The notes beneath the pieces were generated by a model. It worked only from the letters and a program-made list of their open reading frames with translations. It did no database searches and was not told where the DNA came from. Positions 31,833 to 40,489 of a DNA stretch of 64,000 nt are shown piece after piece. The first letter of the stretch is position 1, and each line of letters opens with the position of its first letter. Both the position numbers and the translations under genes were made by a program. Origin of the DNA: Patescibacteria group bacterium (GTDB taxonomy: Bacteria > Patescibacteria > Microgenomatia > Levybacterales > UBA12049); contig JAMCTK010000011.1 of the NCBI GenBank assembly GCA_023381035.1, positions 1-64,000 on the forward strand, in the 5' to 3' direction.

Positions 31833-33574
31833 TTCTTAAACTTTTTTCTGTAATAAAATAATCCCAATGAACCAATGGTTAATATATAACCTCCCACGCT
31901 TATTTGTTTTGATAATTTGTAAATTGGGATGTCGTCGTATGATACCTCAATGCGGTGAGATCCTTTTGGAACATTAAACAAAATCTTTCCAAGATGCTTT
32001 TGATCAATGTATGTTACCGGCACCTGCTTGTTATCAACTTTTACTTGCCAACCTGGAAAATAAAGAGTGTTTTCTTTTAATACAACGCTTGTATCTGCGG
32101 AGATTATGTAGGTGTGAACAGTAGTTTTTCTGGACACTTCTTTTACTTCTGCTTTCCCTTTGACAACCTCAATATGCTTTTTTGGAACACTCTTTTCCCA
32201 GAGATTGTCAGATCTTAGCCATTTTGGACTAGCCATAATTGCCATTGCTTCGTAGTTTAAAGAGCTGTATGGAACAAAGCTTGTTAGTTGTTGGTCTGTT
32301 TTTGGAACAGTGCCGCGGTTTCCCCAATTGAGAATTGTGTATCCAATTGTTAATAGGAGCAATAAATAAGCCAGATTTTTATTTTTAATATTAATGACAA
32401 AATATCCTGCTAACATCGATACGCAAAGAGTAACAAGCAAAAGCAATCTATAAGAAAACTGAGCAACAGAAAGCAGAGGTATGGTTTTCCATAACATATC
32501 AGACCAAGGAGTGATCATGAAACATAAAATTGCAAAAAGCACTAACCAGAAAAGCACAAAAGATCTATCTTGTTTTTTTATCTTTTCTTTGGCCAATAAA
32601 TAAAGAGATCCCAAAACTACAAAAAGCTGGGTGTAACCAACTAAAAATGAAAGCTCTCCTTTTGGACCCTGAAACAGAAATCCAAGACGCCACGGAGCAT
32701 ATACCAGCTCCATAAAGTCATAGTAAACTACACCGCTTTTAATAAGGGAAGAATAGGTAAATTGAGACAAAACAATGTGTGCAGTAAAAACATAGGAAGC
32801 AAGAACGATCCCAATTAGAGAGGCAGAGAAAACATGCAGGATTTTTGTAAGCGGTTTACGATTTTGATGAAAAGCAGTCAGAGTTGAGTACAAAAGTAAA
32901 ACCGGAAGGAAAAATACTGCACTTGCGGAATGTGCAAGGTAGAATAGTCCATAAAGAATACCTGTAATCAGAGTGTCAGGAATATTTGGCTTGTTAAGGA
33001 TTCTCTGGACAAAAAATAGAATTAATGGAATAAAAGCAAAAGCAAGAATTTCTCCATTTACTCTAAAATGAAGAACAACCAAATGGTAGGGGGTAAATAA
33101 ATAAAATATGGCAGCAGTTAGTGCTTGTAAATCGTTTTTAAAAATTTTTCTTGTCCATAAATACATAAAAATTCCCGAGGAAACAAAGGACAGAATTAAA
33201 AATATTTTCATACTATTAATAAAAGACAATCCTATTAAATGAAACAAAGCAATAATGTAATACTGAAGAATATAGTTAAATACGAAGACAGGATAACCAA
33301 ATGTCATATTTAGCATTCCCCCCCACGAAGGCATAAGATTTCCTTCTCTAAGATTTGTAAAAAAATCTATGCTTCTATAAAGATGCAAATTAAAATCTCC
33401 GCTTTCGTAAACTCCGGGACGCAAAATACTAACAATTGGAGGAATGGAGATTAAAATTATTAAAGCCAATGGAGGAATTTTCTTTTTTAGAATAAATCTT
33501 ACGAATAACAATACAGCCCCTAGAATAAGTGATGAAATAATGCTAACCAAAACTAATTTATACTGGGGTAACAT
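31829..33574 (-). CDS. Polytopic membrane protein, GT-C glycosyltransferase-like
   Basis: 581 residues with about 12 membrane helices and a C-terminal extracytoplasmic beta domain (LYFPGWQVKVDNKQV, then VPKGSHRIEVSYDD) followed by a last helix. An acidic loop after the first helices (YESGDFNLHLYRSIDFF near residue 54) fits the catalytic loop of GT-C enzymes. The overall layout resembles YfhO and the membrane proteins annotated with a 6-pyruvoyl-tetrahydropterin-synthase-related domain. It probably transfers sugars from polyprenyl donors outside the membrane. Several AT-rich -10-like boxes precede it. Confidence 0.65.
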   Translation of the reverse strand: MLPQYKLVLVSIISSLILGAVLLFVRFILKKKIPPLALIILISIPPIVSILRPGVYESGDFNLHLYRSIDFFTNLREGNLMPSWGGMLNMTFGYPVFVFNYILQYYIIALFHLIGLSFINSMKIFLILSFVSSGIFMYLWTRKIFKNDLQALTAAIFYLFTPYHLVVLHFRVNGEILAFAFIPLILFFVQRILNKPNIPDTLITGILYGLFYLAHSASAVFFLPVLLLYSTLTAFHQNRKPLTKILHVFSASLIGIVLASYVFTAHIVLSQFTYSSLIKSGVVYYDFMELVYAPWRLGFLFQGPKGELSFLVGYTQLFVVLGSLYLLAKEKIKKQDRSFVLFWLVLFAILCFMITPWSDMLWKTIPLLSVAQFSYRLLLLVTLCVSMLAGYFVINIKNKNLAYLLLLLTIGYTILNWGNRGTVPKTDQQLTSFVPYSSLNYEAMAIMASPKWLRSDNLWEKSVPKKHIEVVKGKAEVKEVSRKTTVHTYIISADTSVVLKENTLYFPGWQVKVDNKQVPVTYIDQKHLGKILFNVPKGSHRIEVSYDDIPIYKLSKQISVGGYILTIGSLGLFYYRKKFKK

Positions 33575-33634
33575 CTGCCTATAATATAATAGTATAAAAT
33601 TAATATCAACTTCTTAAAAAAGGGAAAATACTCT

Positions 33635-33663
33635 TTGACAGCATTTTTTTTATTTGTTAAAAT
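33635..33663 (+). promoter_or_regulatory. Promoter for the methyltransferase at 33679
   Basis: Consensus TTGACA (33635-33640), 17 nt, TAAAAT (33658-33663) with an upstream TG one base away (extended -10). The ATG lies 15 nt beyond the box, giving a leader of about 8 nt. Confidence 0.72.
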
Positions 33664-33678
33664 CTCATTTTGTGGTAA

Positions 33679-34482
33679 ATGAATAAAAGCGATTCAGTAA
33701 AATATTTAAACAGGTATCTTAAAAATTCTCCTTTGGGTCTTGCGGTCTGGAGAGCGGTCGAAGCAAGACATATGTCCAAGATAAAAATGGAAAGCCCAAT
33801 CCTTGATATTGGATGTGGATTTGGAGAGTTTGCTCAAGCATTTGTTGATGACAAAATTGATGTCGGGGTAGATATAAATGCCAGAGATTTATATATCGCA
33901 TCAAAAACAGGGAAATTTAAAAACTTGTTACTTGCGGATGCAAGAGATCTTCCATTTCCTGATAATACTTTTTCTACAATAATGTCTGTTAGCACATTTG
34001 AACATATCGACAACCCAAAGAAGCTTTTAAAAGAATGCTACAGAGTTTTAAAAAATAATGGGAAATTAGTTGTTACCATAGAAACAGATAAAGTTGATAG
34101 AAGTACATTTTATCGACCTTTCTTTACTAAAATAGGTTTAAAAGTGGTAGAAAAATATCTTACAGCAGGATATAACAATATGTTTGGAAGACACACTTTG
34201 CTTGATGCTAAAAAATGGCAAAAAATGGTTGAACAAGGAGGATTTAAGATAGATAAATTTGAAAATATAGTTTCTCCTGAAGCGACCAAATTATTTGATA
34301 TCATGCTGATTACTTCATGGCCTTCACAAATATTAAAAGTAATTTTTGGTAAAAGAATTGTTCACAGACCGGAATTTGTAAATAAGCTTTTGATTAAATA
34401 TTTTGTAAAATATGTTCAGAAAGATTCAGCCGATGGAACGAACTTATTGATTGTAGCAAGAAAAGTTTCCCGCAAGAATTAG
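33679..34482 (+). CDS. SAM-dependent class I methyltransferase
   Basis: 267 residues. ILDIGCGFGEFAQAF near residue 40 is motif I, the aspartate-bearing loop VGVDINARDL follows, DARDLPFPDNTFSTIMSVS and FEHIDNPKKLLKECYRVLK complete a Methyltransf_11 domain, and the C-terminal 90 residues are a variable cap. This is the third stand-alone methyltransferase of the glycan locus. It stands alone between divergent and convergent membrane transferase genes and has its own strong promoter. Confidence 0.87.
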   Translation: MNKSDSVKYLNRYLKNSPLGLAVWRAVEARHMSKIKMESPILDIGCGFGEFAQAFVDDKIDVGVDINARDLYIASKTGKFKNLLLADARDLPFPDNTFSTIMSVSTFEHIDNPKKLLKECYRVLKNNGKLVVTIETDKVDRSTFYRPFFTKIGLKVVEKYLTAGYNNMFGRHTLLDAKKWQKMVEQGGFKIDKFENIVSPEATKLFDIMLITSWPSQILKVIFGKRIVHRPEFVNKLLIKYFVKYVQKDSADGTNLLIVARKVSRKN

Positions 34483-34495
34483 ACCACAGCTTTGT

Positions 34496-35977
34496 TTAAT
34501 CAAAATAACGTTTTTCCACAACTAGATTTTTATAAAATATTTTAGCTTGAACAAGAGTGCTCGTTTTTGAAAGCGTTTTAAGTTTTTTTCGGTCTTCCTG
34601 ACTTAAATTGTTAAGATCAATAATCAGATAAACTATCTTCTTTCCTTTAACAAGACTTTTGCCAGATGACTTGTTAACCCACCAGAATAAGTAATCGAAA
34701 TTTTCTGTCCCATGCTTACTGAAGGCAACTACCTTAAATTTTTCATTTTTTACATCACTGTAAATATATTTGACAATATTAGTTTCCTTTATAGATATCC
34801 CTTCGGGATAAGAGAATTCTTTTTTATATGTATTTATTCTAGAAAAAAAAGCAGTCAACAAAACTAGTAAGAAAACAAGAGATATTGTTCTAATAACTTT
34901 TTTTTGCCAAAGATAATCAAGTGATATTCCCAAAAGAAAGCAGTAGGTAACTGCAAGGTTAGTTATCCACCATTGATGTATTATTTTTCCAGGGTATATT
35001 AGTAAAAATAAAAAACTAAATATGGGAATAATTCCTAAGAACAAAACAAGCATCCTTTTCTCAATAAAAACTTTTTTGTTTTTCAACATAGATAACGTTC
35101 CAAGTATCATAATAATTAAGGATGATGTCCATAGTGCCCAATGAGGGCTGAAAGTAGACAGGTAATTCCAGGCAAACGTGTTTGTCTTAAAACTTATCGT
35201 AGCTGCGTCAAAGATTTGCGGTGATGATTTGCCTTGTATAAACATATTCAAAACTCCTTTTAAGTTATAAAAATTATTACTAAGGTCATAAATCAAAAGA
35301 GGAGAGATCGCTATGGCAAAAGACAAAATAGACAGAAGTATATATTTATAAGGAATTTTATTTTTTATAAAATAAAAGCCACCAAACGTTATGAAGAATG
35401 CCAGTAGAATACCGGTTGTAGCTGTTTCAAAGTGACCTGTAATTCCAATTATAAATGCGGCCCATGGGACATACTTCCAATCTTTGCTAAGAATCTTATA
35501 TACAAAAAAAACAAGGATTACGGTTAGGAGTGGAATAATAAATGGTGGAGAAATTTTTCCTGCGTAATCGTATAAGTTTGGAGAAATAGCCATTAAAAGA
35601 CCAACAAAAAACGCTGTTCTAATGTTAAACATTTTTTTAGTTAATATAAATGCTAAAAACACAGCAGAACAGCTTATTAAAAACATTAAGACTCTTCCTC
35701 CAAAAGGGTTTCCGTTTGCAATAATGAACGGAGGAATTAACAGGTAATTAAAACCGGCAGGTTTATAAAATCCTCCAAATCCCCCCTGATGTGCAACGAG
35801 AACATTTTGATGGTCAAAAATTATACTTTTTGTAACGAGATATTCTATTCCCTGCTCTGGTCCGAAATATGAAAAGGTGCTGAAGAGACCAATTAAACGA
35901 GGTACAAGAGAAATAGCAACAATAGAAGCTAGTAGTATAAATGAACTTTTATTGGATTTTAAGTTTAATAATTTCAT
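34496..35977 (-). CDS. ArnT/PMT-like GT-C membrane glycosyltransferase
   Basis: 493 residues with about 11 membrane helices. The first periplasmic loop begins FSTFSYFGPEQGIEYLVT, with the acidic residue expected for the polyprenyl-sugar donor site, then YKPAGFNYLLIPP, which matches the HPPLYY-like segment of PMT/ArnT families. The C-terminal soluble domain is small. The gene is coupled to its upstream neighbour by a 4-nt overlap. Probable role: transfer of a lipid-linked sugar to a surface glycan or protein. Confidence 0.7.
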   Translation of the reverse strand: MKLLNLKSNKSSFILLASIVAISLVPRLIGLFSTFSYFGPEQGIEYLVTKSIIFDHQNVLVAHQGGFGGFYKPAGFNYLLIPPFIIANGNPFGGRVLMFLISCSAVFLAFILTKKMFNIRTAFFVGLLMAISPNLYDYAGKISPPFIIPLLTVILVFFVYKILSKDWKYVPWAAFIIGITGHFETATTGILLAFFITFGGFYFIKNKIPYKYILLSILSFAIAISPLLIYDLSNNFYNLKGVLNMFIQGKSSPQIFDAATISFKTNTFAWNYLSTFSPHWALWTSSLIIMILGTLSMLKNKKVFIEKRMLVLFLGIIPIFSFLFLLIYPGKIIHQWWITNLAVTYCFLLGISLDYLWQKKVIRTISLVFLLVLLTAFFSRINTYKKEFSYPEGISIKETNIVKYIYSDVKNEKFKVVAFSKHGTENFDYLFWWVNKSSGKSLVKGKKIVYLIIDLNNLSQEDRKKLKTLSKTSTLVQAKIFYKNLVVEKRYFD

Positions 35978-37818
35978 TTGTCTAATGTGTAAAGAAACTG
36001 AGTAGCGCTACTAAACGGTAATTTATAACTTGTTAAAAGCTTGTAGCGGTCTTGAGAACAATCGGTTATTTTTTCAACTTTACACATCCATTCTATATTT
36101 CCTCCTTTTAGAAGCAACTTGTTGGCACCACTATTGCTTAAAATCTTTAAAGACCTTTCTTTTGTTTTAAACACATCTTCGGAATAAAAGTAATTAAAAT
36201 CAGCATAGTAAAATCCCCAGATTCCGTAAACAGCAACTATGTCGTTATTAGTAATAAATGGTGAGAATTTGTTTTCGTAGTCGTAATAGCTGGAGGCATC
36301 TCCAGATAAAATTCTAGTTAAATATCTATTTTGATTAGCTATCCCTAATCCGTAAGGGAGAATAAGAAGAGTGTTTGTAAAGTAGTAGATGAATAGTAAA
36401 GCTCCAGTAAAATAGAATGTGCGAGCAAGATATTTATTAAAAGCTGTGAATCTTGAAATTCCAAACCCTAAAAATAAAGCTACAACAGAATAAAATGGGA
36501 CGATAAACCGGTGAAAGCTGTAATTAATTAGTACCTGAAGAGCTACTAATATTGACATAAAAATAATATAAAATCGGTTATCGAATTTTAAATTTCGGAG
36601 CTTCCTTGGAGTTTTAATCAGAAAGATGAGTCCAAAGAAAGATAAAGGACTAATGCTTGCCAAACTGGTAATTCGATTCTTAATGCTTGCCAGGTCGAAA
36701 TCTAAATGGAAAGGACTATTGGCTGCTCCGCTAGGATAACTCCAGAAAGCCGGGAACAGGGGATTGCCTGTTTTGATGTATGCGCGCAAATACCAAAGAG
36801 CAGGAAACATAAAAGCAATTACAGTAAACAAAAATATATTTCTATAAAGTGTTCTTTTATTTGAAAAGCCAGCGATTACTAAATATAGGAAAAAGACAGA
36901 GTAGAAAGGCAATATCCAGAGTTTAGTAGCTAAAGCTCCTCCAAACAAAATTGCAGCAATTATAAGATTTTTTAATTCAAGTTGTTTTTTTGAAGTTATG
37001 ATAAGCACTGCCAATAACCAGCAAAGGATCCATTGGAATTCTGCGTAGGCAGTTGAAGTATGACGGATAATGATTGGTGAAGTTACAAACAGCAAGGCGG
37101 CGTAAGGTGCAAAGGAATATTTTTTGTAAAAAGCTGTTAGTAGCGTAAGAACTACAAGAACATAAAAACTAAAATGTAAGTATCTTGAAGAATCCTTCGC
37201 GGACACCGCTTGTGTTACAACATAAAGCATATCGCTGAGAGTTGGTGTAACAACAGGATAATATTGTCCTCTTGGATTAATATTCATCATTGAGTGCATT
37301 TTTAAATAAGTCTTAGGAAAGTCTGTGTGATACCAAACTGCGTCTACTCCTGTTTCGGGTGGAATTAATCTTAGAAAACCAATAAGAATAAAACCTAAGA
37401 TCAAAATATTTGCCCATTTGTATTTTTTAAACTGCTCAATATATGTTTTGTAGATTATTTTAGATGTGAGAAGACGTGTTTTTAATGAACTCAATGGATA
37501 GATTGCAATTATTGAAATTATCAGTAGATAAAGCCAGACAGCTTGTAGGTATAAAATGCTAAAGAAACCCATCAAAAATATTCCTGAAGCGGTTAAGATA
37601 TACCCAAAAGCAATTTTAATAAAAAAATCAATAACACCATCTTTCTTTTTAAAGAATAAATAGTAAACTTTTATTCCTAGTAGATAAAATATTGCAATTA
37701 ACAAAACAGGAACAAAGATATTAACAGGGATCTTAATTATTTGTGAGTAATCAAATTTTCCAATATAGTCCGCAACAAGATAGTTGTAGTTTACAAAGAT
37801 GTTGTTGATTAAATTCAT
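35974..37818 (-). CDS. Polytopic GT-C-like membrane glycosyltransferase
   Basis: About 614 residues from the ATG at 37818; the longer frame to 37923 crosses the divergent gene's promoter. About 12 helices. The catalytic-type loop IPPETGVDAVWYHTDFPKTY is followed by PTLSDMLYVV. The same pattern occurs in the protein at 48953 (SPETGFDALWYHLTLPKLY, KLTEMLYV), so the two are paralogs. The C-terminus has a short soluble domain containing two cysteines. Expected substrate: polyprenyl-phosphate-linked sugar. Confidence 0.7.
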   Translation of the reverse strand: MNLINNIFVNYNYLVADYIGKFDYSQIIKIPVNIFVPVLLIAIFYLLGIKVYYLFFKKKDGVIDFFIKIAFGYILTASGIFLMGFFSILYLQAVWLYLLIISIIAIYPLSSLKTRLLTSKIIYKTYIEQFKKYKWANILILGFILIGFLRLIPPETGVDAVWYHTDFPKTYLKMHSMMNINPRGQYYPVVTPTLSDMLYVVTQAVSAKDSSRYLHFSFYVLVVLTLLTAFYKKYSFAPYAALLFVTSPIIIRHTSTAYAEFQWILCWLLAVLIITSKKQLELKNLIIAAILFGGALATKLWILPFYSVFFLYLVIAGFSNKRTLYRNIFLFTVIAFMFPALWYLRAYIKTGNPLFPAFWSYPSGAANSPFHLDFDLASIKNRITSLASISPLSFFGLIFLIKTPRKLRNLKFDNRFYIIFMSILVALQVLINYSFHRFIVPFYSVVALFLGFGISRFTAFNKYLARTFYFTGALLFIYYFTNTLLILPYGLGIANQNRYLTRILSGDASSYYDYENKFSPFITNNDIVAVYGIWGFYYADFNYFYSEDVFKTKERSLKILSNSGANKLLLKGGNIEWMCKVEKITDCSQDRYKLLTSYKLPFSSATQFLYTLDK

Positions 37819-37888
37819 TTTTGATAAAAAACAGAAGCGAATTTCAATGTATTGTAAAACAGAAGATGATATAATTTCAATCACAAAT

Positions 37889-40486
37889 ATGAAAGCAGGC
37901 AATACTAGCCTTGTGTTGACCACGTTTAACGAAGATCAATCTATTGGAAAACTAATTGAATCGGTTGTATCTCAATCCGTTCTTCCCGGAGAATTGATTA
38001 TTGTTGACGGACAGAGCAGGGATAATACCGTGAAAGTAATCAACAAGCTTCAATCTGTCTACAGAAAAAAACTTCCTATAAAGTTTTTTATTAAAAAAGG
38101 TAACAGATCGGTTGGAAGAAACGAGGGAGTTAGTAAATCTCAGGGTGGGATAATTCTTTTTACCGACGCTGGATGCATTCTCGATAAGAATTGGGTAAAA
38201 AATATTATTCAACCGTTTAAGCACAAAAATACTGATTTGGTTGCCGGATATTATAAAGGATTGGCTAATAGTGTTTTTCAAAAATGCTTAATTCCCTATG
38301 TTTTAGTAATGAAAGATAGGATAAAAAAAGAGTTCTTGCCTGCAACTAGGTCTATGGCAATTAGAAGGTCATCCTGGGAAAAGATAAATGGTTTTGACGA
38401 AAATCTTTTTCATAACGAAGACTATGCTTTTGCAAACCGGGCAAAAGAAAAAAGAATGAGAATGGTTTTCGCAAAAGATGCGGTTGTAAATTGGATTCCA
38501 AGAAGCAATCTAAGAAGCTCATTTATTATGTTTTTTAGATTTGCCTTGGGTGATGCTCAGGCAAAAATATTCAGATCAAAAGTAATGTTAATTTTTGCAA
38601 GATATTTACTTGTAGCTTATTTACTCTTATTAAGTTTTATTATGCATTCGATAATTCTGATTGGAGTTTTAGTTTTTTTGTTTTTCCTATATATTTTTTG
38701 GTCAATATGGAAAAATTACAAATATGTTAGGAATTACCAAGCTTTTTTCTATCTTCCTTTGCTGCAGTTTTTATCTGATTTTGCCGTTATCATTGGTACT
38801 AAGATTGGTTTATTGCAGGGGATAAATGTAAAAAATATATTTAAATTAATTAAGGAAAATAGGTCAGTGTCACTGTTAATTATTGCTTATGTAATTGTTC
38901 TTTTAATTCTCTTGCCTTTAGGAATACCAAACAATAGTCATCCCTTCGCTTATTTTATGGATGAGTGGCATCAGTCTCAAGCCGTACGGACGGTGTTTAA
39001 ATATGGAACTCCGAACATTGCAGGTTCTGCGAATGGCTCTATGTTTCAGTTTTTACTTTCCGGAATTTATTTAATTCCCTTTTATTTCCTCGGACTTGTT
39101 AATCCTTTCGCCATAAGTTCGTCTGTAGCAAATCTTTCTACACAAAATAATTTGTTTTTGATATTAAGATTAAACACTCTTTTGTTTGGTGTAGCAAGCA
39201 TTGTTCTTTTTGCTCATATTGCAAAGAGGTTTCATAAACTCAATTCCGGAATAGCTACATTTATTTTTGTAGTAAACCCTTTATGGCTTACCCTAAGTAA
39301 TTATTTTAAATATGATATTGCCTTAATTTTTTGGATATTAGCATTCTTTCTTTTTTGTTTAAAGTACTCAAAGAGTGGGAAAATGTCAGATTATCTTGCT
39401 GCAGGGTTTTTTGCTGGTCTTGCTTTTGCTACAAAGATTAGCGCTGTGCCCTTATTGCCTATATATATAATGGTATACCCATTTGCAAAAATAAATTTAA
39501 AAAAGAATCTTCGTTTTATACTTTTCGGATTATCTACCTTTGTATTTACTTTTATATTATTTGGAATTCCTGATATTATCCTTGGAAAAGGAAATCTTTA
39601 TGAATACCTGCACTCAAATCTTGTTAGTTCTCCAGAGCTTGCGGTTAATGCATACAATTTAGGAATGGATTATATTAATTATCTATTCCAAAGGATGTAT
39701 CCTGTAACTTTTGGACATGCATATTTCTATGTTTTTTTAATTTCCCTAGCTGTTTTTACGCTATTACTTATTAAAGATTGGATTTCTTTAGGAAGATTTA
39801 AGTTTTTTGAAACTGAAAAAAAATATTTACTGATTATATTATTCTTTTTTTGGTTAGCTGCCAGCTTGTATCCTTTAAAAATTGAGGCAAAAGCAAATAG
39901 GGTTTTAGTTTTACTTCCTTTTATGTCTTTGATTATGACAGATGTTTTTTATAGAGCAAAAACATTTATTAAAATGCCAGTTTTGAAGAATGTATTTTTA
40001 TTTTTGATTCTTGGTGCAGCTGTAATCCAGGTTTTTGAAACATATAGCTGGTTGCCAATAAGGTTTAACAAAGAGCCAAGAACAGTATCATCTTATTGGA
40101 TTTTTGATAATATCCCCACAGGAACAATTCTTGGAGTTGAGAATATTCCGGTTTACCAATTCTTGCCGGATTTGATCGTAAGCGATTTTTACAATAAACA
40201 GTACAATATTAAATATCAGTCCAGGTATAATTATGAAGTGGTAAGCAGTAAAACTAAGTATCTCCCTAAAATAGTTGTTGTTACAAATGATGATCTTGGA
40301 CTAAAATATTTTAATAACTCAGATAAAAAGAACCTAACAGAGAGATTAATAAGGGAAAATTACAAAGTCATAGCAAAATTTCAGCCGGATTTTAAAAATT
40401 TTAAATTAATCAATAATGAATTTGATTTTTTTATGTCAGGTTTAGTATTTTCTCCAAACACGATTTCAATTTACAAAAAAAATTAA
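37889..40486 (+). CDS. Two-domain glycosyltransferase: GT2 fused to GT-C membrane domain
   Basis: About 865 residues from the ATG at 37889, 13 nt after an extended -10 (TGATATAAT, 37867-37875). Residues 1-230 form a GT2 domain: SLVLTTFNEDQSIGKLIESV, ELIIVDGQSRDNTVKVI, the metal-site-like LFTDAGC, and NEDYAFANRAKEKRM. Membrane helices follow, and from about residue 330 there is a complete GT-C enzyme with the acidic loop YFMDEWHQSQAVRTVFKYG and a final soluble domain. The GT2 part may build the lipid-linked sugar that the GT-C part then transfers. This is inference from domain order. Confidence 0.8.
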   Translation: MKAGNTSLVLTTFNEDQSIGKLIESVVSQSVLPGELIIVDGQSRDNTVKVINKLQSVYRKKLPIKFFIKKGNRSVGRNEGVSKSQGGIILFTDAGCILDKNWVKNIIQPFKHKNTDLVAGYYKGLANSVFQKCLIPYVLVMKDRIKKEFLPATRSMAIRRSSWEKINGFDENLFHNEDYAFANRAKEKRMRMVFAKDAVVNWIPRSNLRSSFIMFFRFALGDAQAKIFRSKVMLIFARYLLVAYLLLLSFIMHSIILIGVLVFLFFLYIFWSIWKNYKYVRNYQAFFYLPLLQFLSDFAVIIGTKIGLLQGINVKNIFKLIKENRSVSLLIIAYVIVLLILLPLGIPNNSHPFAYFMDEWHQSQAVRTVFKYGTPNIAGSANGSMFQFLLSGIYLIPFYFLGLVNPFAISSSVANLSTQNNLFLILRLNTLLFGVASIVLFAHIAKRFHKLNSGIATFIFVVNPLWLTLSNYFKYDIALIFWILAFFLFCLKYSKSGKMSDYLAAGFFAGLAFATKISAVPLLPIYIMVYPFAKINLKKNLRFILFGLSTFVFTFILFGIPDIILGKGNLYEYLHSNLVSSPELAVNAYNLGMDYINYLFQRMYPVTFGHAYFYVFLISLAVFTLLLIKDWISLGRFKFFETEKKYLLIILFFFWLAASLYPLKIEAKANRVLVLLPFMSLIMTDVFYRAKTFIKMPVLKNVFLFLILGAAVIQVFETYSWLPIRFNKEPRTVSSYWIFDNIPTGTILGVENIPVYQFLPDLIVSDFYNKQYNIKYQSRYNYEVVSSKTKYLPKIVVVTNDDLGLKYFNNSDKKNLTERLIRENYKVIAKFQPDFKNFKLINNEFDFFMSGLVFSPNTISIYKKN

Positions 40487-40489
40487 TAT